Positions 16,604 to 25,443 are shown, numbered from the stretch's first letter. The stretch: DNA of 64,000 nt from DATDAW01 sp036524675 (GCA_036524675.1 DATDBU010000027.1:1-64000); one strand, 5' to 3'. Program-made: numbers and translations. Notes: generated by a model from the sequence alone, not told the origin.

Positions 16604-17215
16604 TTACTCGTCGTCGTGATCGTTTTCGTCTTCGTTTTCGTGATCGTTTTCGTCTTCGCCGAGTTCTTCGTCGTGCTCCGTCGTCCAGCGGCGTTTGCGG
16701 CGGTTGGCGGGCAACGGCGAAAGCGTCATGTTGATGCTGCGCCCCATGAGCTTGGGCTCCATTTCAACAGCCGACATGGTGTTGAGATCGCCTTTCACAC
16801 GGGTCATCAGCTCAAAACCGAGTTCCTGGTGCGCCATTTCGCGGCCACGGAACTGGAGCTGGACTTTGACCTTGTTACTCTTGTCGAGGAACTGCTCAGC
16901 GCGCCGGACTTTGGTGTAGTAATCGTGGTCGTCGATATTAACCCGGAACTTGACTTCCTTGAGCTTGGTCGTGCTGGCTTTTTTCTCTTTTTCGTGCTTC
17001 GCGATTTCGTAACGATACTTGCCGAAATCGACGATGCGACATACGGGGGGATCGGCATTTGGGGCGACTTCAACGAGGTCGAGTCCCAGTTGCTGCGCTC
17101 TACGCAGGGCATCCGATAATTTCATAACGCCTGCCTGTTCGTTGGTGGCGGCGATGATCACGCGCACTTCACGAGCGCGGATGCGTCCATTTACACGAGG
17201 TGGTTGCTGTATAAT
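16604..17215 (-). CDS. infC: Translation initiation factor IF-3, probable AUU start
   Basis: IF-3 binds the 30S subunit and checks start-codon and initiator-tRNA pairing. The conserved N-terminus (QQPPRVNGRIRAREVRVI) extends upstream of the first ATG/GTG and reaches an ATT at 17215-17213, preceded by AAGGAG with a 5-nt spacer. AUU is the rare start codon by which infC of E. coli is self-regulated, so the same start is called here, giving 203 residues. The two-domain body is complete (linker of lysines, then VKFRVNIDDHDYYTKV and VQLQFRGREMAHQELG). An unusual acidic tail of about 20 residues rich in Asp/Glu/Asn/His comes from a 24-bp tandem repeat at about 16615-16665. rpmI and rplT, usually downstream, are absent. 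Confidence 0.9.
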   Translation of the reverse strand: MIQQPPRVNGRIRAREVRVIIAATNEQAGVMKLSDALRRAQQLGLDLVEVAPNADPPVCRIVDFGKYRYEIAKHEKEKKASTTKLKEVKFRVNIDDHDYYTKVRRAEQFLDKSNKVKVQLQFRGREMAHQELGFELMTRVKGDLNTMSAVEMEPKLMGRSINMTLSPLPANRRKRRWTTEHDEELGEDENDHENEDENDHDDE

Positions 17216-17377
17216 TCTATCTCCTTGGAGAAACGACGGTGCAGACTTAGGCTGACTACTGGCTTCTCAGTTGTTTTTGGGTGTTTAAAGATCTCTGGCG
17301 AGGGGGTCTCGCCCGAGAGTTGGCATATAGTCAACGGGGGACAAAACTGCAAGTCCCTATTTTCGAATTTGAGGCGC

Positions 17378-17415
17378 AAAAAACGCAAGGCGACCCGTCA
17401 CCAGGCCGCCTCGCG
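17378..17415 (-). terminator. Rho-independent terminator of the superoxide dismutase gene
   Basis: On the minus strand, about 35 nt after the sod stop, CGCGAGGCGGCC pairs imperfectly with GGGTCGCCTTGCG around a short loop, and six T residues follow at once (plus-strand AAAAAA at 17378-17383). This is a classical intrinsic terminator between sod and infC, so infC has its own promoter in the gap. Confidence 0.75.
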
Positions 17416-17450
17416 CAAATTTTTCATACTACAAACAAAACAACACGGAA

Positions 17451-18062
17451 TTATTTCGCCGCGGCGTAATTCGCTGAAACAGCATCCCAATTGACGACGT
17501 TCCAGATCGCCTTGAGATAGTCCGGCCGGCGATTCTGGTAGTTGAGATAATACGCGTGTTCCCAGACATCGACGCCAAAAATGGGCTTGCTGCCATCGCT
17601 GATCGGGCTGTCCTGGTTCGGCGTGGACGTGACTTCCAATTCGCCGGCTTTGTTGACAACAAGCCAGGCCCAGCCACTGCCAAAACGGCCTGCACCTGCA
17701 GCCTGAATTTTCTCTTTAAACGCGTCGAAGCTGCCAAACTTGGCATCGATCGCTGCAGCCAGATCACCCGTGGGCGCACCACCTGCGTTCGGGCCGAGGA
17801 TCTTCCAGAAAAACGTGTGATTGACATGGCCGCCCACGTTGTTGCGAACGGGACCCCGGATGGCCTCGGGCACAGAAGCAAGATCGGCGAGGAGTTCCTC
17901 AGGCGCTTTGGCGAGAAGATCGGGGTAATCCTTTAGCGCATTGACGGCGTTGGTGATGTAAGCCTGATGATGTTTGTCGTGGTGAATCTCCATCGTCTTG
18001 GCGTCGATGGTGGGTTCAAGCGCGTCGTTGGGGTAAGGCAAGGGAGGCAATTCGTAGGCCAT
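17451..18062 (-). CDS. sodA: Fe/Mn superoxide dismutase
   Basis: 203 residues, typical length. It converts superoxide to oxygen and hydrogen peroxide in the cytoplasm. Metal ligands are in place: His27 (MEIHHDKHHQAY), His82 (NHTFFW), Asp165 and His169 (DVWEHAYYLNY). GAGRFGSGWAWLV and the Gln-rich QNRRPDYL are also typical. Whether it uses iron or manganese cannot be decided with certainty from these motifs. It lies 34 nt after rarD on the same strand, so the two may share a transcript, and it ends in a clear terminator. Confidence 0.95.
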   Translation of the reverse strand: MAYELPPLPYPNDALEPTIDAKTMEIHHDKHHQAYITNAVNALKDYPDLLAKAPEELLADLASVPEAIRGPVRNNVGGHVNHTFFWKILGPNAGGAPTGDLAAAIDAKFGSFDAFKEKIQAAGAGRFGSGWAWLVVNKAGELEVTSTPNQDSPISDGSKPIFGVDVWEHAYYLNYQNRRPDYLKAIWNVVNWDAVSANYAAAK

Positions 18063-18096
18063 GATTGTAATGAATTTAGGTTATGAGAACTCCAAC

Positions 18097-19056
18097 TTAG
18101 CCAGTCGGATTTTGGCTGCAAGACGGAACTCCTCCGTCTGTGACTGATTTCGGTTCCGGGATTGCAACCGGTTGGGTCGTTTCCCGCGAACGCAGCCAGG
18201 CATCGATGGAAAACACGACAATGCCGGCCCAAATGAAACCAAACGCGAGTAATCGCTGCGACGAGAAAGCCTCGTGATAAACGAACACACCAAGCAAAAA
18301 CGTCATCGATGGCGCGAGATATCCCAGAAAGCTGAGGGTGGTAAGCCGTAAATTTTTTGCGGCCTGCGCAAACCAAAGGAGCGGCAATGCAGTCACTATT
18401 CCGCCGCCGATCAACACCAGTGATGTGAGCGAAAACACAGGCCATAGTTGCGTCGCATCCGGTTTTAACAACAGGAATCCCACTGCGATGGGCGTCATGA
18501 AAGCCGTTTCCAAAAACAGTCCAGGCAACGGCGCGATGGTCGCCGTTTTCCGAAAGACGCTGTAAAAGCCAAACGATACGGCCAGTCCGGCCGCGATCCA
18601 TGGAAAGCCGCGTCCCTGCTCCGAGGCGGCGATGATTACACCACCGGCCGCGAGACCGACCGCCATCCATTGCCGGCCGCCGAGTTTCTCCCGCAAAATG
18701 ATCACGCCTAGAAGGACGTTGAAAAGCGGCGTGATGAAATATCCCATGCTCGTCTCGACCACATGCCCGGCGTTGACGGCCCAGATGAAAATGAGCCAGT
18801 TCGCTGTGATGAGCAGGCTGCGCCCCAATGTAATGGCCAGCAATCGCGGCGTTTGAGTGCGCAGGACACTCCATTGTCCTCCGAGAAACATGAGTCCCGA
18901 GCAAAAAATCAGCGACCAAATCATGCGATGCGACAGGATTTCCGCCGCAGGCACGTGTTTTACCAGTCGCCAGTAAATCGGGACTAATCCCCAGGAAACG
19001 AATGCCAGCAACCCGGCGATGATTCCCGAGGTCGTTTGTGAGCGATGGTCCGACAT
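18097..19056 (-). CDS. rarD: RarD/EamA-family permease
   Basis: 319 residues with about ten hydrophobic helices and the conserved start GIIAGLLAFVSWGLVPIYWR. YxxxK-like loops and SMGYFITPLFNVLLGVIIL mark the RarD branch of the drug/metabolite transporter superfamily. Substrate of RarD is unknown. The last about 25 residues are a hydrophilic tail (PVAIPEPKSVTDGG). It is divergent from the IscA-like gene at 19178, with a 121-bp shared promoter space, and precedes sodA. Confidence 0.9.
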   Translation of the reverse strand: MSDHRSQTTSGIIAGLLAFVSWGLVPIYWRLVKHVPAAEILSHRMIWSLIFCSGLMFLGGQWSVLRTQTPRLLAITLGRSLLITANWLIFIWAVNAGHVVETSMGYFITPLFNVLLGVIILREKLGGRQWMAVGLAAGGVIIAASEQGRGFPWIAAGLAVSFGFYSVFRKTATIAPLPGLFLETAFMTPIAVGFLLLKPDATQLWPVFSLTSLVLIGGGIVTALPLLWFAQAAKNLRLTTLSFLGYLAPSMTFLLGVFVYHEAFSSQRLLAFGFIWAGIVVFSIDAWLRSRETTQPVAIPEPKSVTDGGVPSCSQNPTG

Positions 19057-19177
19057 GGCGCAGGGCGGACAATCTGGATGGTGACGATGCGGAAGGCAAA
19101 TGGCTCTACCAACCTGATTTCACCTCGTGTTCGGCTGCCCTGTTGCCTCTTTGACCAATGCCCACTAATTTTCGGCC

Positions 19178-19552
19178 ATGGACGCAGTTCCCACGCAGGA
19201 AATCAAATATAAGATGGGCAACGAACGCCTCGTACGCGTGACCGAACGCGCGGGCGCACGGCTTACTGGACTCCTCACGCGTCAGGGTCGTCCCCAAGGC
19301 GCGCTTCGTGTAGCCGTGATCGGTGGCGGATGCTCTGGGCTTCAATACAAGATGGACTTGGTGGATGGTCCGGCCAATCGCGACATCATGGTGATATCAG
19401 CCAACGTCCGCGTGGTCGTGGACCCGAAAAGTGCGTTGTTTGTGAGCGGCTCCGAACTGGATTACAGCGACGATCTGCAAAAAGGCGGCTTCAAGGTCAC
19501 AAACCCGAATGCCGTGGCACACTGTTCCTGCGGTGAGAGCTTTTCGGCGTGA
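19178..19552 (+). CDS. A-type iron-sulfur carrier (IscA/ErpA-like)
   Basis: 124 residues with the three A-type ligands Cys52 (GGGCSGLQY), Cys116 and Cys118 (AHCSCGESF). These proteins hold and pass [2Fe-2S]/[4Fe-4S] clusters to target enzymes. An ATG at 19214 (MGNERLVRV) would give the shorter family length of about 112 residues and is an alternative start. The stop overlaps the hscB start by 4 nt (GTGA). Context: iscA-hscB-(two inserted genes)-hscA; no iscS or iscU is seen in the window. Confidence 0.9.
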   Translation: MDAVPTQEIKYKMGNERLVRVTERAGARLTGLLTRQGRPQGALRVAVIGGGCSGLQYKMDLVDGPANRDIMVISANVRVVVDPKSALFVSGSELDYSDDLQKGGFKVTNPNAVAHCSCGESFSA

Positions 19553-20106
19553 CGAACTATTTTGAAGTGCTTGGCCTGCCCGAGTCGCTCGTGCTGGACG
19601 ATGAGACCCTGAAAGAAAGATTTCACAAGATTAGCGCCGAAGTGCATCCCGATGCTGGTGGCGAGGATGCGACGCGGTTTCAACTGGCCAACGATGCGTT
19701 CAACGTCCTGCGTCAGCCATCGCGGCGGCTACTGCACTTGCTGGCACTGCGCGGATTTTCCGAACAAACGACCCAGCCGCCCGCCGATCTCATTGATCTT
19801 TTTTTCGAAACCAGCGCCGCGCTGAAATCCGCAGATGACATTACGCGCCGCTTCGATTCTGCGGCGAACGCCCTGCAAAAGGCGCTTCTAACCCGCGAGC
19901 TCATGCAATGCGAAGAACGCCTCACGCACACGCTCCAAACTCTCACCCTGCTCGAGACGCAAGCCCTTGCGAAACTCCCTGACGCTGCCCTGGACTGGCC
20001 GGCTATTTCGAAAATCGCCCATACCCTGAGCTATCTCACCAAGTGGAAAACGGAGATCGCCCAACGCCAGACTCGCCTGGCTGAAAAAGCCTTCGGCGCA
20101 TTATAA
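19549..20106 (+). CDS. hscB: Fe-S cluster co-chaperone HscB (J-domain)
   Basis: 185 residues from GTG 19549, which overlaps the iscA stop. The N-terminal J-domain (FEVLGLPESLVLDDETL) carries the invariant His33-Pro34-Asp35 (SAEVHPDAGG) that stimulates the ATPase of HscA. The C-terminal three-helix bundle binds IscU. Together with HscA it transfers clusters from IscU to acceptors. The loop EQTTQPPADLIDLFFE, close to the conserved PxxLxxxFE region, is present. Translation is probably coupled to iscA. Confidence 0.9.
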   Translation: MTNYFEVLGLPESLVLDDETLKERFHKISAEVHPDAGGEDATRFQLANDAFNVLRQPSRRLLHLLALRGFSEQTTQPPADLIDLFFETSAALKSADDITRRFDSAANALQKALLTRELMQCEERLTHTLQTLTLLETQALAKLPDAALDWPAISKIAHTLSYLTKWKTEIAQRQTRLAEKAFGAL

Positions 20107-20184
20107 GCCGTTAAAGAGGTTGAGCACTCCCTGCTTTATTCACGTGCATTGTCCTCTGCGGAAGACTTATTTAAGACCGTCGCG

Positions 20185-21228
20185 ATGATCACGCATGTCC
20201 GAATCCAAAACTTCCGCTCGTTCCTCGACGCTGAGGTGGACCTGCAACCTTTCTCGTTGATTGTGGGCGCCAACGGGAGCGGGAAGAGCAACTTGCTAAA
20301 GTTTTTCTCGACGATATCCGGCCAGGTTCAGCCTTCGAATGACCAAGGACACGTTCTCGCGGGCATCTCCCTAGAGCAACATAAAGGCCCCGTCAGGCTG
20401 ATGGATTCAGGATGGGTCACGCATCAAAACGGCTCCGGCCACAAGGTTGGATTTCAAGTGCGGATCGATGATCAGCCAATAACTGGCTCGACTCCTTTCT
20501 CTAAAGGCGACTCACCCGCAATTATCCTTTCGGAACGGTTTGCGTGGCAAGGAAAACGTCTTCCGGTGTTCAATATCGATCCGGAGAAGGTTTCCGCAGT
20601 CGAAACGACTGTTCCGGCGGCCACAATAAAGGCCTCCGGTGAAGGAACGACTCAGGTTCTGGACACATTAAAGAATGGCGACCGCGAGGACCTGTTCGAC
20701 AAAGTCGAGGAGAACTTTCGGCGATACGTCCCGGAGGTGGAAAAACTCAGTCTACGAACGGTGGAAAATGGAAAAAAACAGATCCAGGTGCGCGAGAGGG
20801 CTTTGAGGACACCCGTGCCCGCAACCGAACTGTCGGAAGGCACGCGCCTGATCCTTTGCGTTCTCACGATCCTTCATCAAGAGAATCCGCCGCCGGTCAT
20901 CCTGCTGGAAGACATCGATCACGGTATGCATCCGCGCCTTTTCGAGCACGTCGCGCCGCTCATGCGGGACATCGCGGAACGCAACCAAGTCAACATCCTC
21001 GCAACCACTCACAATCCGTATCTGGTCGATTGTTTTCAAGATCACAAAGACGCCGTGATCATCGTGGAAAAGGAGGATGGCGCGAGCACGCTTACCACGC
21101 TGGCTGCGAAGCTCGAAGGGATCGACTATGAGACCGTGAATCCAGAGGACATGCCACTGGGAGCGCTTTGGTATAGCGGGCTGATTGGTGGCACCCCGAA
21201 GAAGCTCGCTGCCGAAGTTCGGCATTAA
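20185..21228 (+). CDS. AAA/OLD-type ATPase, candidate defence component
   Basis: 347 residues from ATG 20185, which directly precedes the conserved ITHVRIQNFRSF strand. ABC/SMC-like ATPase: Walker A 28-35 (GANGSGKS), signature ELSEGTRLIL, Walker B VILLEDIDHG, and H-loop TTHNP. This is the AAA_21/AAA_15 fold of OLD ATPases, but without the C-terminal TOPRIM nuclease of OLD proteins. A TOPRIM-like protein is encoded by the next gene, 3 nt on, so the pair looks like a split OLD or PARIS-type (ATPase + TOPRIM effector) module. It interrupts the hscB-hscA order. The 78-nt gap after hscB may hold its own promoter. Defence is inferred, not shown. Confidence 0.8.
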   Translation: MITHVRIQNFRSFLDAEVDLQPFSLIVGANGSGKSNLLKFFSTISGQVQPSNDQGHVLAGISLEQHKGPVRLMDSGWVTHQNGSGHKVGFQVRIDDQPITGSTPFSKGDSPAIILSERFAWQGKRLPVFNIDPEKVSAVETTVPAATIKASGEGTTQVLDTLKNGDREDLFDKVEENFRRYVPEVEKLSLRTVENGKKQIQVRERALRTPVPATELSEGTRLILCVLTILHQENPPPVILLEDIDHGMHPRLFEHVAPLMRDIAERNQVNILATTHNPYLVDCFQDHKDAVIIVEKEDGASTLTTLAAKLEGIDYETVNPEDMPLGALWYSGLIGGTPKKLAAEVRH

Positions 21229-21231
21229 GGC

Positions 21232-21903
21232 ATGGGCTATTTGTATATCCTGTCGGAAGGCGAACGAGACGAATTATTCTACGAGCTTATCGCCGAACGA
21301 GTGACCGGCCGCGTATTTGAGCACCCATCGGACTTTCGGCTTCGGCGCGGGGCCAATTGGAAGACCGCGCTGGCTGGTGGCCGCATGTTGTTGAATCGAT
21401 TCAAACACTGGAAGGGACGGCAGGGCGTCGCCGTGATTCTAGCCGTCGATAACGATCGCGCCCCCGGGCATCCAGGTTCATTGCCGCATCCACGGCCATT
21501 GGTCGGCCGTGACTTGAAGAAGTCGCCTCGATATCCCGAAGTCGTGAAGATGATTGCCGAAGCTTTCGGCTCTGATCGGGTCACATGGCCAGTCGACGTC
21601 GCTTTGGCAATGCCAGTCGAAATGATCGAAAGCTGGGTTTTGTTGCTGTGCGATCCTCAGCGTCCAACGCTGCCACTGTTTGCAGAAAAAATTCAATGGA
21701 GTGCCCGCGCCTACTACGGAGCTGAACCGCCGCCACAATTGAAAGATGCGTGCAAGGCGGAAGCTGCTGCACTCGGGAAAACGCTCGACGATTACTTCTG
21801 GCACGCGGCGGAACAAGATATCGAAGCAGTGACAGTCGCATCGCCCAGCTTCAAAATGTTTGTGGATGAAATTCGGCAATGGCGCTGCCCGACTGCGAAC
21901 TAA
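21232..21903 (+). CDS. TOPRIM-like partner of the ATPase, candidate effector
   Basis: 223 residues, starting 3 nt after the ATPase stop. Residue Glu9 in YILSEGERDELFYELI and the pair Asp73/Asp75 (ILAVDNDRAPG) follow the E...DxD pattern of TOPRIM nucleases, as in DUF4276/DUF4435-like effectors of ATPase-linked defence systems. The C-terminal part (MIESWVLLLCDP, later DDYFWHAAEQD) is compatible with DUF4276 proteins. It probably cuts DNA or tRNA when released by the ATPase. Exact family is uncertain; a profile search is needed to separate DUF4276 from DUF4435. Confidence 0.65.
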   Translation: MGYLYILSEGERDELFYELIAERVTGRVFEHPSDFRLRRGANWKTALAGGRMLLNRFKHWKGRQGVAVILAVDNDRAPGHPGSLPHPRPLVGRDLKKSPRYPEVVKMIAEAFGSDRVTWPVDVALAMPVEMIESWVLLLCDPQRPTLPLFAEKIQWSARAYYGAEPPPQLKDACKAEAAALGKTLDDYFWHAAEQDIEAVTVASPSFKMFVDEIRQWRCPTAN

Positions 21904-21937
21904 GCGTCTTTTGCGCGAGCATTTTTCTTTTTAAACC

Positions 21938-23722
21938 ATGTCCAACGAAACAGACATCGCAGGCATTGATCTCGGCACGACCAATTCCGCTATCGGAGTG
22001 ATGGACGCCGGCTTTCCTATCCTTCTCGCGGATGCAACGCACTCGAGGTTGACACCATCCGTCGTGCATTTCCCGGACGACGGCTCGGCTCCACTCGTCG
22101 GCCAGCCTGCGGCCCGGATGCGTGCCGTCCAGCCGCGACGAACGGTATTCTCAATCAAACGCCTCATGGGCGCCCGGCGTAGTGACGCGGAAAAAATTCC
22201 CGATTTGCCTTTCGACACCACATTTCGACCCGACGGTTCCGTTGCCGTCCGGATCGGCGAGCAAACTATTTCCCCGGAGGCAATCTCCGCCGCCATCCTG
22301 CGTAAGCTCAAGACCGACGCCGAGGCTGCTCTCGAGCGGCCTCTCTCCCGTGCCGTCATCACCGTTCCGGCTTATTTCAATGATGCTCAACGCGCTGCGA
22401 CGAAACGCGCCGGGGAAATCGCCGGATTCACCGTCGAACGAATTATCAACGAACCGACCGCCGCTGCTCTCGCCTATGGCCTCGATAAACTCGCGGAAAA
22501 ATCCAAGGTCGCCGTGTTCGATCTCGGCGGAGGCACGTTCGACATTTCCATCCTCGAGTTGAACAAGGGTGTCTTCGAGGTCCTTGCCACCAACGGCAAT
22601 ACCCGTCTCGGTGGCGACGATATTGACGCTGCGCTAATCGCCGACTCCGATCTCCCTCTGCCCGATTACCAGAAACGCGACCTCGCCATAGAGGCCAAAC
22701 ACCGACTTTCCACCGAAGAAATCGTAGAAATCCCGGTACCGTTCTCGACCGGAACACCGCTAATTTACCGGCTCACCCGCGACCGACTCGAAGCGCTCGC
22801 CCGGCCGATTCTCGAAAAGACGCGCCTCCACTGCGTCCGCTCCCTCTCCGACGCAAAGCTAACTGCTGCGGAACTCGACCAGGTCATCCTCATCGGCGGC
22901 GTCACCCGCATGCCGCTCGTGCGCCAACTTGTGGCCGAGTGGTTCCAACGCGAGCCTAATCTGACTCAACACCCCGACGAAGCCGTTGCTATCGGTGCGA
23001 CCATTCAAGCAGGGATACTCTCCGGCGCGGTGCGCGACGTCGTTTTGCTGGACGTTACCCCCCTGTCACTCGGCATCGAAACGGCCGGCGGCCTCATGAA
23101 TGTCATCATCCCCCGCAACTCGACGATTCCGATCAAACGCGGCGAAATGTTTACGACCACCGCACACAATCAGACCTCCATGGCAATCAAGGTTCTGCAA
23201 GGCGAACGTGAAATGGCACGTGACAATTGGCTCCTCGGCGAATTCCAGATTGATTTCGCCCCAGCCCCGCGCGGTGTTGCCCGCGTCGGCATCCAATTCG
23301 AGATCGATGCCAATGGATTGCTGCGTGTCCTGGCCCGCGACACTGCCACCGGCCTCGACCGCACGCTGGACCTCACGACCGCCGTCGATGTTTCCGATGA
23401 ACAAGTCGAAAAGATGATCGCCGAATCCGTCGAACACGCCTTCGACGACATGAGTCAGCGGATTTTCACCGAGTCGAAAATGAAGGCTCTGGAGCTCATT
23501 CCCGCCGTCCGACACGCCCTTGAAAGTCTCGGCTCCGAAATTGAAGAATCCGAGCGCCAGAAAATCGACGGTCTCGTTGTCGAAGTCGAATCCGCCATTT
23601 CGTCAGGAGAAACTCAGCGTTTGAAACGGGCTAACGCGGCACTCGATGAAGGCACGCAATATTTGGCAACGTTGCTTATCGAAAAAGCCATGGAGGAAGC
23701 GCTGGCACGGCGAACGGCGTAA
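21938..23722 (+). CDS. hscA: Hsp70-type chaperone HscA
   Basis: 594 residues, slightly short of the 610-640 typical of DnaK/HscA. The ATPase domain has IDLGTTNSAIG, the phosphate-2 motif VFDLGGGTFDISIL, and NEPTAAALAYG; the substrate domain begins near VVLLDVTPLSLGIETAGG. The closeness to hscB and an A-type carrier indicates HscA rather than DnaK, and there is no GGFPGG-type C-terminal tail. It drives release of Fe-S clusters from IscU with HscB. The gap after the TOPRIM-like gene is 34 nt, so it is still likely in the same transcript as the inserted pair. Confidence 0.9.
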   Translation: MSNETDIAGIDLGTTNSAIGVMDAGFPILLADATHSRLTPSVVHFPDDGSAPLVGQPAARMRAVQPRRTVFSIKRLMGARRSDAEKIPDLPFDTTFRPDGSVAVRIGEQTISPEAISAAILRKLKTDAEAALERPLSRAVITVPAYFNDAQRAATKRAGEIAGFTVERIINEPTAAALAYGLDKLAEKSKVAVFDLGGGTFDISILELNKGVFEVLATNGNTRLGGDDIDAALIADSDLPLPDYQKRDLAIEAKHRLSTEEIVEIPVPFSTGTPLIYRLTRDRLEALARPILEKTRLHCVRSLSDAKLTAAELDQVILIGGVTRMPLVRQLVAEWFQREPNLTQHPDEAVAIGATIQAGILSGAVRDVVLLDVTPLSLGIETAGGLMNVIIPRNSTIPIKRGEMFTTTAHNQTSMAIKVLQGEREMARDNWLLGEFQIDFAPAPRGVARVGIQFEIDANGLLRVLARDTATGLDRTLDLTTAVDVSDEQVEKMIAESVEHAFDDMSQRIFTESKMKALELIPAVRHALESLGSEIEESERQKIDGLVVEVESAISSGETQRLKRANAALDEGTQYLATLLIEKAMEEALARRTA

Positions 23723-23836
23723 TTCTTCCTCTTGCTCCGTGCGGGACCGGGCTCCGAGCTCAGAGCAAGAGCAAGAAGTAAGAGAGACTCCCTCGGAAGT
23801 CTTGACCCGACCTGGTCCATTTACTACACCCAAACC

Positions 23837-24439
23837 ATGCACTCGCGCGCTGCTCGCTTTTCCTCGTTTTCCCTGCTTACGGCCCTTGTTCTTCTCGCGC
23901 CATCGTTAGCTCAGGCCCATCCGGGACACGGCGCGCATACTCATTTCCTCGACGGATTCGCCCACCCGATCAACGGCCTCGACCATATCCTCGCCATGAT
24001 TGCCGTCGGTATTTTCGCCGTTCAGCGTGGCGGCCGCGCCATCTGGGCTGTTCCCGCCGCATTCGTCACCGCCATGGCATTTGGAGGAATCCTTGGGATG
24101 AGCCATTTTACGCTTCCAATGGTGGAAACGGGCATCCTTCTTTCCGTCCCCGTGTTAGGCATTCTTATTGCCTTGGTTCTGGCAAAAAAGCTTCCGCTTT
24201 GGGTCGGCATCCTGACCGTCGCGACCTCTGCCATTTTTCACGGTTACGCGCACGGTGCTGAAATGCCCGTTCATGCGTCGGGATTCCAGTTCGCCGCCGG
24301 TTTTCTAATCGCAACCGCGGCCTTGCATGCATCGGGCATCGCCTTCGGCCTGCTCGTCGGACGCTTTGGCCAGATCCAATTGATTCGCGTCGCGGGCGCA
24401 TCCATTGCCGTTCTTGGTGCCGGACTTTGGATCTTCTAA
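23837..24439 (+). CDS. hupE: HupE/UreJ-family metal permease
   Basis: 200 residues from ATG 23837. A signal peptide (LLTALVLLAPSLAQA) is followed by the N-terminal histidine cluster HPGHGAHTHF that characterises HupE/UreJ, then HPINGLDHILAMIAVG and about six membrane helices, with HGYAHGAEMP in the fourth. The family imports nickel or cobalt for hydrogenase or urease. Neither enzyme is near, so a general nickel/cobalt uptake role is the safest reading. The open frame before the ATG contains a repeated, oligomeric stretch (GAGCTCAGAGCAAGAGCAAG) and is not coding. Confidence 0.85.
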   Translation: MHSRAARFSSFSLLTALVLLAPSLAQAHPGHGAHTHFLDGFAHPINGLDHILAMIAVGIFAVQRGGRAIWAVPAAFVTAMAFGGILGMSHFTLPMVETGILLSVPVLGILIALVLAKKLPLWVGILTVATSAIFHGYAHGAEMPVHASGFQFAAGFLIATAALHASGIAFGLLVGRFGQIQLIRVAGASIAVLGAGLWIF

Positions 24440-24498
24440 CTTACTCCTACTTCAGACGTCGCACTGGCGCCGGGGGCACCACTCGGATAACTTCGGTC

Positions 24499-25443
24499 AT
24501 GCCAACTACCGCCCAGTTTCCCGAAGAGCAAAACGCCGAAGGAGAATTCGAACGCCAGGAAGATGCATTTCGCGACTTCGTCTCCACGGATGGATCGACA
24601 CCGTGGCCCGCTGTTGCCGGACGGTATCATCTTTATGTTTCGCTGGCCTGTCCTTGGGCGAGCCGGACATTGATTGTCCGCCAACTCAAAGGACTCGATC
24701 AGGTCATTGGTGTGACTGTCGTGGATCCGATCCGCGACGAACGCGGCTGGGCGTTTCGAGACGGGCCTGGCTACAGCAAGGATCCCATCAACGGCTTCGC
24801 TTTTTTGAGCGAAGCCTATGCGGCGACGGACTCCGATTGCGCAGGACGCGTAACAGTCCCGGTGCTGTGGGATAAGGAAACCCGGCGCATCGTCAACAAC
24901 TCGGAGGACGACATCTGCCGGATGTTCAACGACGCATTCGGCGCGTTCGGCGATCGCGACGTAGATCTTTTCCCTCCGGAAATCGAAACGGAGCACGCCA
25001 AACTGGCTTCCTTTATTTACGAGAATGTTAACAACGGCGTTTACAAAGCTGGTTTTGCGTCGAGCCAGCAGGCTTACGAGAAGGGATGCCGCGCGTTGTT
25101 CGCAGCGCTGGACGAATTGGACGCGCGACTCGCCAAAAGACGCTACCTGTTCGGCAATCGCCCGGTGGAGGCGGACTGGCGGCTTTTCTGCACACTGGTG
25201 CGTTTTGACGCGGTCTACCACGGGCATTTCAAATGCAACATCCGGCGGATTATCGATTATCCGAACCTTCAGGGCTACCTCATGGACCTTTACCAACAGC
25301 CCGGAATCGCGGCGACCGTTAACTTCGACCACATCAAGCGCCACTACTACATCACTCACGACGATATCAATCCCACACGTATCGTTCCCATTGGCCCGGT
25401 TCTGGATCTTACCGGTCCGCACGAACGGGAGCATTTGAGTTAG
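24499..25443 (+). CDS. Glutathionyl-hydroquinone reductase (Xi-class GST, YqjG-like)
   Basis: 314 residues from ATG 24499; an in-frame ATG at 24427 would overlap hupE and gives no better start. The N-terminal thioredoxin fold has the catalytic Cys of the Xi class (YVSLACPWASRTL). The C-terminal helical domain has YENVNNGVYKAGFASSQQAY and the tyrosine-rich part DAVYHGHFKCNIRR. Xi-class GSTs remove glutathione from glutathionyl-hydroquinones. The sequence ends with INPTRIVPIGP, the usual end. It is the last gene of the plus-strand run from iscA. Confidence 0.9.
   Translation: MPTTAQFPEEQNAEGEFERQEDAFRDFVSTDGSTPWPAVAGRYHLYVSLACPWASRTLIVRQLKGLDQVIGVTVVDPIRDERGWAFRDGPGYSKDPINGFAFLSEAYAATDSDCAGRVTVPVLWDKETRRIVNNSEDDICRMFNDAFGAFGDRDVDLFPPEIETEHAKLASFIYENVNNGVYKAGFASSQQAYEKGCRALFAALDELDARLAKRRYLFGNRPVEADWRLFCTLVRFDAVYHGHFKCNIRRIIDYPNLQGYLMDLYQQPGIAATVNFDHIKRHYYITHDDINPTRIVPIGPVLDLTGPHEREHLS

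Noticed and set aside
16517..17119. 200-codon plus-strand open frame rich in Val and Phe
   Set aside because: Antisense of infC; its low-complexity start is the complement of the acidic IF-3 tail.
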